DNA from: Micavibrio sp. UBA5572
GTDB lineage: Bacteria > Pseudomonadota > Alphaproteobacteria > Micavibrionales > Micavibrionaceae
Length of the DNA: 41,493 bases
Reading direction: 5' to 3'
NCBI GenBank assembly: GCA_002425415.1
Contig: DIMG01000015.1
Span: forward strand, 1 to 41,493
Position numbers and translations under genes: made by a program. A model generated the notes under the pieces. It worked only from the letters and a program-made list of their open reading frames with translations. It was not told where the DNA came from and searched no databases. Position 1 is the first letter of the stretch; each line of letters opens with the position of its first letter. Shown in pieces: positions 33,217 through 40,390 of the stretch.

Positions 33217-33861
33217 ATGATGTCAGCGCGATTTCCCTTTTTGCTCGAACTTGGCACCGGAGCGTCCGGTCGTTGGAAGTTGTGGGTCTTATTTGCCTTG
33301 GTGGTTTTGGTCGCGGCGTTTGGCACTTGGATTTCGGGGCAGTATAAAATCGGGCGTTTGGACGTTCTGAAAAACAAATATGATGCCCCTGTCCAGAATT
33401 TTTCAGGGACTTTGTCTGCGGCTCAAAAACATTCTTTAGAATATGATTTACTGGAAGGATGCAAGCAAAGCCAGATCGGGTCATGGTTGCAAACAACCGA
33501 TGCATTGCATTTCAGGGGGCCTGTCACTGGAAACCGGATTGAGGTTTCTCTTGATGCGCACAAGGCTTTTCTTGATCTGAATGGTCGTGAGATGGCGTTT
33601 TGTGTTCAAGGCGATATTGAGGACTTGCAATTTGATATTGGCTCGATGGTCAATACGTGGGCTGTGGTTCTGTTGCTTTTGTCGTTTTGTCTGAGTGTTT
33701 GGTCGTGGGTTTGTTATTACGCCCAAAAGGCAGGAGAACGCCGCGCCAGAAACATCTATGCGGAAACTCTGCGGGATGCGTCTGGTGTTGAAGAAGAGGG
33801 CGTTGCTCCTGATGATAATTCAGTAGTTGGGCGGAGTAATGAACATTTGCCAAACGAGTGA
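33217..33861 (+). CDS. hypothetical two-helix membrane protein
   Basis: A 214-residue protein with membrane helices at about 24-45 and 145-168. Between them is a domain of about 100 residues, and after them an acidic, Glu/Asp/Val-rich cytoplasmic-type tail. One Cys occurs in each half of the central domain (LLEGCKQSQIGSW and MAFCVQGDIED), so a disulfide is possible if this part is in the periplasm. No family is recognised. A GGGGTA site precedes ATG 33217. The end overlaps the yggT gene by 42 bases, tail to tail. Confidence 0.7.
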   Translation: MMSARFPFLLELGTGASGRWKLWVLFALVVLVAAFGTWISGQYKIGRLDVLKNKYDAPVQNFSGTLSAAQKHSLEYDLLEGCKQSQIGSWLQTTDALHFRGPVTGNRIEVSLDAHKAFLDLNGREMAFCVQGDIEDLQFDIGSMVNTWAVVLLLLSFCLSVWSWVCYYAQKAGERRARNIYAETLRDASGVEEEGVAPDDNSVVGRSNEHLPNE

Positions 33862-34113
33862 GCTGAGAATCTGAAGGCCAATAATCACGATAATCGGAGT
33901 AATATCGATGCCGCCAATCGGAGGCACGTATTTCTGTATCGGTTTCATAACCGGATCTGTCGCTTTTTTCAAAAGATCAACGAGATTGCGAGCTTGAGGG
34001 TTGTCCATATTCAAGACTTTGAAGGCAATCAGCCAGCTTACCGCTACATGAATGACTATAATCCATAAGTACAGGTGAATTGCCCAAACTAGAATTTGTC
34101 CCAAATACATCAT
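33820..34113 (-). CDS. YggT-family membrane protein
   Basis: A 97-residue protein with two hydrophobic helices (about 3-27 and 75-92). The family pattern is LGQILVWAIHLYLWIIVIHVAVSWL, then the loop NPQARNLVDLLKKATDPVMKPIQKYVPPIGGIDITPIIVI, which contains the conserved TDPxxxPxxxxxPxxGxxDxSP-like stretch. YggT proteins are linked to osmotic stress and, in some bacteria, to cell-division proteins; the role here is unknown. Confidence 0.9.
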   Translation of the reverse strand: MMYLGQILVWAIHLYLWIIVIHVAVSWLIAFKVLNMDNPQARNLVDLLKKATDPVMKPIQKYVPPIGGIDITPIIVIIGLQILSSLVWQMFITPPNY

Positions 34114-34231
34114 TGTCTCAAGTCTCCGTTTTTACTTGGTTTTGTGTATTCTACAATTTATCTTCGAAGCTGACAATTTGTTAATCATCGGTCTGTAAAA
34201 TAGACAAGTCTTGATATAGAGGGGATTTTTT

Positions 34232-34918
34232 GTGAGGCTCACCGGATTTATTCTTATCTTTATTCTGTTGTTAGGGATCAGTATCCCTGTTTATGCCGAT
34301 GATTGGTGCAAAAATGTCCAGTCCCCACAAATCAATGTCAAAACATCTACGGATAATATCAGCTATGATTTCTCCAAATCCGAAAAGGAATTAAACGGAT
34401 TCTCTGTTGATACCGTCAATCCATACGGGCATGATGTGATTACCGATGTGGGCGGGCTAATGCGTGGCGGGATTTCTTTATCCCAGTCCATGTCTTATGG
34501 CACTTTGACTAATTCGCTCAGCAAAGAGATCTGCTATTGGTATACCAATATCAATGTTACGTTGCATATTTTCCCCACTATTTATGTTGCAAATGAATTT
34601 CCCAAAGGGACGTGTAAGCATAATGCAATTTTGGCGCATGAGCATCGCCATGTGATTATTGATCGTGAGATTGTTAATAAATATGCTTTGGTTGTCGGGC
34701 AGGCTTTGAAAGAGGAAATGCGGCGCGGGCATGTGTATGGGCCTGTTCCGCTCTCCCGACAGGCGGAGTTAGAAAAGCAGCTTAAAAAACAGATGCAGGC
34801 CATCCTGACCAAGTATTCAGAAATCATCAATGAAGAACGCCGTTCGCGGCAACAAGCCCTCGATAATTTGCAGGAGTATGAAAATGTCAACACGCTTTGC
34901 CGTTCGGGCAAAAACTAA
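34232..34918 (+). CDS. secreted putative metalloprotease-like protein (HExxH)
   Basis: A 228-residue exported protein. A signal peptide is at residues 1-22 (hydrophobic 5-18, then VYADD). A possible metal site HEHRH, fitting HExxH, lies in ILAHEHRHVIIDREIVNKY near residues 136-154, and cysteines at 27, 98, 132 and 224 could form disulfides. The C-terminal quarter is a charged, Gln/Lys/Arg/Glu-rich helix. It resembles small DUF922-type periplasmic proteins with HExxH, but I cannot confirm the family. The start is GTG 34232, with GAGGGG about 9 bases upstream. Its stop codon lies at the foot of a terminator hairpin. Confidence 0.7.
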   Translation: MRLTGFILIFILLLGISIPVYADDWCKNVQSPQINVKTSTDNISYDFSKSEKELNGFSVDTVNPYGHDVITDVGGLMRGGISLSQSMSYGTLTNSLSKEICYWYTNINVTLHIFPTIYVANEFPKGTCKHNAILAHEHRHVIIDREIVNKYALVVGQALKEEMRRGHVYGPVPLSRQAELEKQLKKQMQAILTKYSEIINEERRSRQQALDNLQEYENVNTLCRSGKN

Positions 34919-34947
34919 CCCGCTGCGAGGAGGACAAGCAGCGGGTT
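34917..34947. terminator. strong hairpin terminator
   Basis: AACCCGCTGC (34917-34926) pairs perfectly with GCAGCGGGTT (34938-34947) across an 11-base loop, overlapping the stop of the gene before it. A run of A precedes the stem on the plus strand (T run on the minus strand), while the plus strand continues TTAAATC. It probably stops transcription in both directions and separates two blocks. The DNA from 34948 to 35135 holds no gene. Confidence 0.75.
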
Positions 34948-35048
34948 TAAATCATAAATCAGATGGTCGGTCTATATCTATGGCGGTGTTTGCAATAAGT
35001 TCTCAGTGCTGAAACAATGAATTCCTACTGTCTTTATTGTGGCACAAA

Positions 35049-35083
35049 AATATGGCTAAAATTTGGGCGAGGTTCGCCATATT
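35049..35083. repeat. inverted repeat upstream of the CtlX-like gene
   Basis: AATATGGC (35049-35056) and GCCATATT (35076-35083) are perfect arms 19 bases apart, and a smaller GGCGA/TCGCC pair lies inside (35066-35078). It ends 53 bases before the start codon at 35136, a place fitting a regulator site or leader structure. No regulator is known. Confidence 0.35.
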
Positions 35084-35135
35084 CATGCCTTATTTTTAAT
35101 TTTAGACCGTAATTTATCAAAAACAGGGAGTCTCT

Positions 35136-36053
35136 ATGCCGAAAAAAATATCCCAATCTGCCGATCATATCTGGATGACCGAGCCTGTCTTGTTTCATTG
35201 TAACAAGCAGACAATGGCGACCAACACCTATCAAACGGAAGATCCCCCCGACATTGAAGAGGTTCAGCGTTTGGCTCTGGCCGAGTTCCGCAATTTGCGG
35301 GATCGTCTGGTTGCCGCAGGAATTTCGGTGACCACGACGCTGGGGGCGGTCGATTCACCAGACGATATTTTCCCCAATTGGGCTTCTACCCATGTCACCG
35401 ATCAGGGCGAGCGCGTGATTGTTTATTTTCCGATGCTGAATGAAAATCGCCGGATTGAACGTCGCCCCCATATGATGAATCTGTTGGAGCGGTCTTATCG
35501 TGTGGCCTTGGATATGACCTCTTATGAGGTTGAGGATCGCGCTTTGGAGAGTACGTCTGCTTTGTGGATGGATCGTATTCATAAGGTTGCTTATTCCTCT
35601 TTGTCTGCGCGGGCGGATCGGGAGTTGGCTCAAAAATGGTGTGATTTTATGGGGTATCAATTTGTACCGTTTGAAACGCGCAATCATGTCGGCAAGCCAG
35701 TTTATCATACCGATGTCCTGATGTTTATCGGGACAGAATTTATCGGGGTCTGTCTGGACTGTATTGTGCCGGAAGATCGCGCGCGTGTTCGCGCTTCTTT
35801 GGAAGCAACAGGGCGCGAGATTGTTGAAATTACGATGGATCAGTTGCGGGAATTTTGTGGAAACTCTCTGGAGTTGACATCCAAAGACGGGACTCAAAAA
35901 CTTTTAATGTCGGGATCGGCTTATCGTGCCTATACCGATGCGCAAAAAGCCGTGTTTTTAAAATATGTTTCTGAAATTATTTACACTGATTTGCCCACCA
36001 TTCAAAAATATGGCGGTGGTGCTGCACGGTGCATGATTATGGAGTTGTTTTAA
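35136..36053 (+). CDS. amidinotransferase-superfamily hydrolase, CtlX/DDAH-like
   Basis: A 305-residue enzyme of the arginine-modifying (GME) superfamily, closest in look to CtlX (citrulline utilisation hydrolase) and dimethylarginine dimethylaminohydrolase-like proteins. Residue patterns: DDIFPNWASTHV near 70, ALESTSALWMDRIHKVAY with the family Glu/Asp pair, the catalytic His in PVYHTDVLMFIG near 190, and the nucleophile Cys299 in GGGAARCMIMELF, seven residues before the C-terminus as expected. It cuts a C-N bond in a guanidino or ureido compound; the substrate cannot be read. CAGGGA lies before ATG 35136. It is free-standing between the terminator at 34917 and the minus-strand island. Confidence 0.82.
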   Translation: MPKKISQSADHIWMTEPVLFHCNKQTMATNTYQTEDPPDIEEVQRLALAEFRNLRDRLVAAGISVTTTLGAVDSPDDIFPNWASTHVTDQGERVIVYFPMLNENRRIERRPHMMNLLERSYRVALDMTSYEVEDRALESTSALWMDRIHKVAYSSLSARADRELAQKWCDFMGYQFVPFETRNHVGKPVYHTDVLMFIGTEFIGVCLDCIVPEDRARVRASLEATGREIVEITMDQLREFCGNSLELTSKDGTQKLLMSGSAYRAYTDAQKAVFLKYVSEIIYTDLPTIQKYGGGAARCMIMELF

Positions 36054-36054
36054 T

Positions 36055-37263
36055 TTAGTGTGGTAGTGGCGGCTGACTTTGTTGATTTATCATGTCCAAT
36101 AGGTCTCTGTCAGGCCTTTTGGTAGCTTCGGCGACTAACAAATGTACGGGGTTTTCATCATTGGAATAAATATGCTTGATTTCGTAGCCAGCTCTTTTGG
36201 CTATATCTATATGAGTCAAATCCCCCCATTTGTGTGAGAGGGTTATTGTTCTTCTGTCAGGAGTTTCTCCACCAAGAAATTTTCTGTTTGTGCCATTTAT
36301 TTTTAATGTGTGTGTTTTCTTACATTCAGCGATTAGTTTAACTGAGCTAAGTTGGAGGTCAAATTCTCTTTTTAAGCGCCAATTTTCAAGAACGTCATAA
36401 CTAGCATCCTCTATGATTCCCAGTTGTATTGCACGTGCAAAGGCGCTTAAAATAAAGGCTTCAAAATTCTTTGATGGGGAGTAAGCCTCTTCTTGTCTTG
36501 CTGGATCTTGGTCGGTGTCAAAAGTTTTTATGACCGTACTGCCAAGTCCGTGTTGGATGTTCATTTTTGCCCATGCTATGGCTGTAGATTCTCTGGGGTC
36601 GGGCGCATTGGAAGTTGATGGAGTATTCTCAAATGACCCTCCGAAGATCATAACGACCGGAGAGCCTGTTGTTTCGTCGATCGCTAATTTCCCATTACAC
36701 AAAATATCTCCAACAACACCTTGGCTTCTAATCCCAAATAGCCTGTTTGCTGCTACAGCTCCACCAATTGCGAATCTTTCTAGAATATCGACTGCACAAA
36801 AATCGGATACATCTCTGTTGCTATCTTCGACAACAGCATTTACAATTCTAAATTCTTTTCTATCAAATGCATTTCCTCCACCGTAACTTACAAATTTAAT
36901 TGTGCGTGGAAGCGTCTGAACAAGACTATGTTGTATAGCGTACTTAATAACGTCTTCATCGTTATCTAGCAAAGAATAAGTATTATTGTGGATAGAGTCA
37001 TCAATATGTCTTTCCCAAGCCTTTCCACCCGATAAAATATTTATAGGGTCATACGGTAGGGATGAGGACGCCAGTGGGCCTGATGAAGGAAGGTCGTAGA
37101 ATAGATGCGTTGTAAGGAGTCCTTGATTTGTAGGATTGTCGATTGTATTCAGAAATGCAGTTATAAATTTTCGATCATACAAATCTGAGCGGTGACGTGG
37201 CACGTCAACGTTTATAATTCTGCGGCTTTCTTCCTGATCTGGTCGTTCTCTTACGTTAAGCAT
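36055..37263 (-). CDS. divergent class I methyltransferase, EgtD-like (inferred)
   Basis: A 402-residue protein, apparently SAM-dependent and distantly like EgtD (histidine-specific methyltransferase, PF10017). The fold marks are a glycine loop VSYGGGNAFDRKEFR at about 124-138, a CAVDILERF acidic second strand near 155, GDILCNGKLAID, then VVMIFGGSFENTPS near 208, as in EgtD's FLGSxxGN. The end FLGGETPDRRTITLSHKW, with KRAGYEIKHIYSN, resembles the EgtD C-terminal block. Seen: motif likeness; inferred: methylation. The target is unknown. It lies 9 bases after the XRE gene, forming a unit. The region is AT-rich with ATA/TTA codons unlike the neighbours, so probably transferred. GGxNAF is not an exact SAM motif. 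Confidence 0.5.
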   Translation of the reverse strand: MLNVRERPDQEESRRIINVDVPRHRSDLYDRKFITAFLNTIDNPTNQGLLTTHLFYDLPSSGPLASSSLPYDPINILSGGKAWERHIDDSIHNNTYSLLDNDEDVIKYAIQHSLVQTLPRTIKFVSYGGGNAFDRKEFRIVNAVVEDSNRDVSDFCAVDILERFAIGGAVAANRLFGIRSQGVVGDILCNGKLAIDETTGSPVVMIFGGSFENTPSTSNAPDPRESTAIAWAKMNIQHGLGSTVIKTFDTDQDPARQEEAYSPSKNFEAFILSAFARAIQLGIIEDASYDVLENWRLKREFDLQLSSVKLIAECKKTHTLKINGTNRKFLGGETPDRRTITLSHKWGDLTHIDIAKRAGYEIKHIYSNDENPVHLLVAEATKRPDRDLLDMINQQSQPPLPH

Positions 37264-37272
37264 TTTGTTTTT

Positions 37273-37926
37273 CTACTTTTCCTTTTTTACAGGATCTAAA
37301 GAAATATTCCAAAAAGCTTGGAAATGAAGCCTATGTGCTTCTGAAACAGATGGATAGTCCAATATAATTACAGTTGGCTCTGCATCAAATAGTAAAATAG
37401 CTAGCTTCTGTCCATAAACATAGAAGGGAACGGATGAAAAGAAAGCTGATGGAATCCATCTGTATTCACTATAGTCTGGAGTTGCCAAAAAGTAATCATC
37501 TCCCTCTTGAAGAAGAATTTTATATGTTACTCCTCCAATTGATTTCATACGTTCGATGTGGGTTTGAAGGTTTTCTGTTCCAAGCCATTTTTCAAATTTT
37601 CTTTCGTCCACATTATGAACAATAACTTCTCCAGGCATTTCCTGAAGTGTTTCATATATATCTTCGTAAAACTGCCAGAATCCAGAACGACCTGCAAGAA
37701 TTCTAACCTCGCCGGTTTTTTTTCGGATGCCATCATCTGGTAAAAATTCTATGCCGCCATCTTCAAACGCTTTCTGGATAAGTTGGATTGTTGAGTCCCG
37801 CGGTTGGGTCAGTCCGTTCTCAATGCTTCCAATTGACGTTGAAGAGATACCCGTGCGTTCGGACAGGTCACCTTGTGACCAGTTTAAAACTCCGCGTGCA
37901 CCGCGTATCTGTGCTGTTGTAATCAT
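37273..37926 (-). CDS. XRE-family regulator with TrmB-like sensor domain
   Basis: A 217-residue regulator. Residues 5-60 are a clear Cro/C1-type helix-turn-helix: AQIRGARGVLNWSQGDLSERTGISSTSIGSIENGL, then STIQLIQKAFEDGGIEFLPDDGI. The rest (about 80-210) looks like the PLD-like effector domain of TrmB-type regulators: EVIVHNVDERKFEKWL, GVTYKILLQEGDDYF, SVPFYVYGQKLAILLFDAEPTVIILD and SEAHRLHFQAFWN. That domain binds sugars in archaea; the ligand here is unknown. It is probably an autoregulated controller of the methyltransferase gene after it. A promoter (37968-37996) and operator-like repeat (37936-37949) precede it. Confidence 0.78.
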   Translation of the reverse strand: MITTAQIRGARGVLNWSQGDLSERTGISSTSIGSIENGLTQPRDSTIQLIQKAFEDGGIEFLPDDGIRKKTGEVRILAGRSGFWQFYEDIYETLQEMPGEVIVHNVDERKFEKWLGTENLQTHIERMKSIGGVTYKILLQEGDDYFLATPDYSEYRWIPSAFFSSVPFYVYGQKLAILLFDAEPTVIILDYPSVSEAHRLHFQAFWNISLDPVKKEK

Positions 37927-37935
37927 ATATAACCT

Positions 37936-37949
37936 GTCTATGTGTAGAC
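37936..37949 (-). promoter_or_regulatory. operator-like inverted repeat
   Basis: GTCTA (37936-37940) and TAGAC (37945-37949) are perfect arms with TGTG between. It lies between the promoter at 37968-37996 and the regulator start at 37926, where binding would block transcription. A second pair, CCAACTT (37961-37967) and AAGTTGG (37987-37993), encloses the -10 and spacer and could be another site. Confidence 0.5.
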
Positions 37950-37967
37950 TTATGTTTATCCCAACTT

Positions 37968-37996
37968 GTTATAGAGAGAAAGCAAAAAGTTGGCAA
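37968..37996 (-). promoter_or_regulatory. sigma-70 promoter of the XRE gene
   Basis: On the minus strand TTGCCA (complement of 37991-37996) and TATAAC (complement of 37968-37973) are spaced by 17 bases, each 5 of 6 to consensus. It would start transcription about 35 bases before the regulator ATG. Confidence 0.65.
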
Positions 37997-38082
37997 GAAA
38001 AATATGAAAAATATAAAACACTTATTTTTTTGCCATAATTTCTTTATTTTTGCTGCGTTCGGGGTGATAGGAAGATGTTTGG

Positions 38083-38105
38083 ATTGCCCGAATGAGTCGG
38101 GCAAT
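38083..38105. repeat. REP-like palindrome, GGATTGCC...GCAATGACGG type
   Basis: ATTGCCCGA (38083-38091) and TCGGGCAAT (38097-38105) are perfect 9-bp arms around ATGAG. Flanks GGATTGCC and GCAATGACGG are shared with the element at 113-150. It stands just past the end of the M3 peptidase gene and may act as its transcription stop. The DNA from 37997 to 38130 has no gene. Confidence 0.65.
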
Positions 38106-38130
38106 GACGGGTTGGATAAGGGGTATCCGG

Positions 38131-40164
38131 TTATTTTAATAATCCGTCACGCCGGAGCAGAGCTTTCGGGTCGGCGTTGCGGCCACGGAAATTGCGATAA
38201 AGTACCGCAGGGTGTTCCGATCCTCCTTTTTCCAAAATTTCCGTGCGGTAGCGGTGGGCGGTGTCCTGATTATAGAGGCCTGTTTCCAAAAATGCCTCGA
38301 AGGTATCGGCGTCAAGGACTTCTGCCCATTTATAGGAGTAGTAGCCTGCCGAGTAGCCGCCTGCAAAAATATGGTTGAAAGAATGGGATTGTGCTCCGCC
38401 CAGACGTGGGAAAAAGCGGCAGTCTTTCATGATTTCATCCTCGAAAGCCACAATATCGGTAATGGTTTCAGGATCGCGCAAATGCCATTCCATATCCATA
38501 ATGGAAAAGCCCATCTGGCGAACGCCGTTCCAGCCTGACATGAAGTTTTTGGCACGGCGCAATTTTTCAATTAACTCTGCCGGAATTGGGTTGCCTGTTT
38601 CAAAATGGGAGGCAAAGCTGTTAAGGGTTTCCGGTTCATAGAGCCAGTTTTCCTGTAATTGTGATGGAAGTTCGACAAAATCCCACAAGACATTCGTGCC
38701 GGTTTGCGAGGCGTAAGTGCCTTTGGCCAGCAAGCCGTGTGTGGCGTGCCCCATTTCGTGGAACAGGGTTTCAACTTCGTTAAATGTCAAAAGCGGTTGT
38801 TGGCCTTTGGTTGGTTTGGTGAAGTTGCAGACGATGGCAACCACCGGACATTCTATTTTGCCGTGGAAGAGCCCTTGGCCACGATAGCTGGTCATCCATG
38901 CGCCTGGTTTTTTTCCTGTGCGCGGGTAAAAATCAGCATAAAGTGTTCCGATGAATTTTCCGCTGTCACGGTCTGTGACATCATAGGCGTTGACATCTTC
39001 ATGCCATGTTGGAAGATCGGGAGAAGGGGCAAACACCAGCCCGAAGAGTTTCGAGAAATGGTCGAATGTGCCTTTTAAAACGCGGTCGAGCGGGAAGTAA
39101 GGGCGCAAATCTTCGTCAGAAAAATGATACATTTTTTCACGTAATTTTTCCGAGTAATAGCCAACATCCCACGGCATCAAATCGTCAACGCCTTGTTGTT
39201 TGGCAAAGGCTTTGAGCTCTTGCAAATCATTGAGGGCACCGATGCGATATTTGTCTTTCAAGTCTTTCAAAAAGGCCATGACGGTTTCCGGTTTTTCAGC
39301 CATGCGGCGTTCCAGAACATAATGCGCGTGGCTTTCATAGCCGAGCAAGGTGGCGCGTTTATGGCGCAGGCCAACGATTTTAAAAATATTTTCCGTGTTG
39401 TCGAATTCATCGCCATAGGCGCGGTTGCTGAAGGCTTTCCAAACTTTTTCGCGCAAATCACGTTTGGCAGAATACGTCAGGAAGGGAACAAAGCTCGGGA
39501 AGTCGAGTGTAATCAGCCATTTGTCCGGTTGGTCTTTTTCTTCGGCTTCGTGTTTCGCGCTTTTGATCGATGTTTCGGGTAGGCCTTCAAGATCGGATTC
39601 GTTATCAATCCAAAGCTCAAATTTTTCTGAAGATTTTTTGACGTTGTTGGAAAAGACAGGCGAGAGCGTTGACATGGCTTCGTTGATTTTGCGCAGCTCG
39701 GCTTTTTTGTCGTCATCGAGCAATGCCCCCCCGCGTACAAAGTCTTTATAGGTGTCATCCAGTAAGGTTTTTTGTTCGGTGGTTAGGGACAGGTTGTCCA
39801 TCTGCTCGTGAATCGTTTTGATCCGTTTAAACAGGTCGGCATTCAAAATAATATCGCTGCTGAAATTGGCTTGAACGGGGCCTATGTCTTCGGCTAAAGC
39901 CTGAAGGCCATCTGTTCCGGCTGCAGAAAGCTGGTTGTAAAAAATAGAGGAGATTGTTCCCAGTGTTTCGGCTGCGGTTTCCAGTGCGACAATCGTATTG
40001 TCGAATGTGGGTGCATCCACATTGTTGATAATCGCATCGATATTGCTTCGTGCCTCTGTGATGGCTGCCTCTACGGCGGGTTTGAAGTGCTCTTCCTTTA
40101 TCAAGTCGAATTGGGGCGCGTGGTTGCGCAGGGGAGATAGGCTGAGTAACGGGTTGTGCGACAT
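38131..40164 (-). CDS. prlC: M3-family oligopeptidase A
   Basis: A cytoplasmic zinc oligopeptidase of 677 residues, in the thimet oligopeptidase/PrlC/Dcp family. The zinc motif is HEMGHATHG in VETLFHEMGHATHGLL (about residue 467), with the downstream Glu in WDFVELPSQLQENW. The substrate loop GGYSAGYYSYKWAEVL and the end FRGRNADPKALL match oligopeptidase A. The start ATG 40164 has AAGGAAG upstream, giving MSHNPLLSLSPLRNHAPQFD, the family form. Such enzymes clear signal-peptide and other peptides. Promoter-like sequences lie at 40205-40232. Confidence 0.95.
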   Translation of the reverse strand: MSHNPLLSLSPLRNHAPQFDLIKEEHFKPAVEAAITEARSNIDAIINNVDAPTFDNTIVALETAAETLGTISSIFYNQLSAAGTDGLQALAEDIGPVQANFSSDIILNADLFKRIKTIHEQMDNLSLTTEQKTLLDDTYKDFVRGGALLDDDKKAELRKINEAMSTLSPVFSNNVKKSSEKFELWIDNESDLEGLPETSIKSAKHEAEEKDQPDKWLITLDFPSFVPFLTYSAKRDLREKVWKAFSNRAYGDEFDNTENIFKIVGLRHKRATLLGYESHAHYVLERRMAEKPETVMAFLKDLKDKYRIGALNDLQELKAFAKQQGVDDLMPWDVGYYSEKLREKMYHFSDEDLRPYFPLDRVLKGTFDHFSKLFGLVFAPSPDLPTWHEDVNAYDVTDRDSGKFIGTLYADFYPRTGKKPGAWMTSYRGQGLFHGKIECPVVAIVCNFTKPTKGQQPLLTFNEVETLFHEMGHATHGLLAKGTYASQTGTNVLWDFVELPSQLQENWLYEPETLNSFASHFETGNPIPAELIEKLRRAKNFMSGWNGVRQMGFSIMDMEWHLRDPETITDIVAFEDEIMKDCRFFPRLGGAQSHSFNHIFAGGYSAGYYSYKWAEVLDADTFEAFLETGLYNQDTAHRYRTEILEKGGSEHPAVLYRNFRGRNADPKALLRRDGLLK

Positions 40165-40204
40165 TTAAAATTTCTTCCTTACAGTTTTTAATCGGGTGAC
40201 GTAT

Positions 40205-40232
40205 AGTATAGGCGGAAAACTGGCTTTGAAAA
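40205..40232 (-). promoter_or_regulatory. possible promoter of the M3 peptidase
   Basis: On the minus strand TTTTCA (complement of 40227-40232), a 16-base spacer and TATACT (complement of 40205-40210, 5 of 6 to consensus) precede the start codon by about 40 bases. The -35 is weak. Confidence 0.4.
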
Positions 40233-40237
40233 GAACT

Positions 40238-40280
40238 ATAGTCTTTCCAAATCATTTTGTGACATCGTCACTGTGCTCCT
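40238..40280 (+). repeat. 43-bp dispersed repeat, copy 2
   Basis: Same orientation as 26125-26167, matching 38 of 43 positions. Here the central stem is perfect, GTGAC-atc-GTCAC (40259-40271 region), and TTTGTGAC (40256-40263) also matches GTCACAAA (40316-40323), followed by a T-run, on the plus strand. It lies in the 226-base gap between the M3 gene start and the phage-type gene end. No gene is seen in that gap. Confidence 0.6.
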
Positions 40281-40390
40281 CACGCTGTTCTTCCACGTGT
40301 TGTCGCTGATTTCTTGTCACAAAGTTTTTGCTTTGACTATTAAGTGTCTGTTCATCAAGTTCATGTCTTTGGATCGCAAATGACGGTTTT

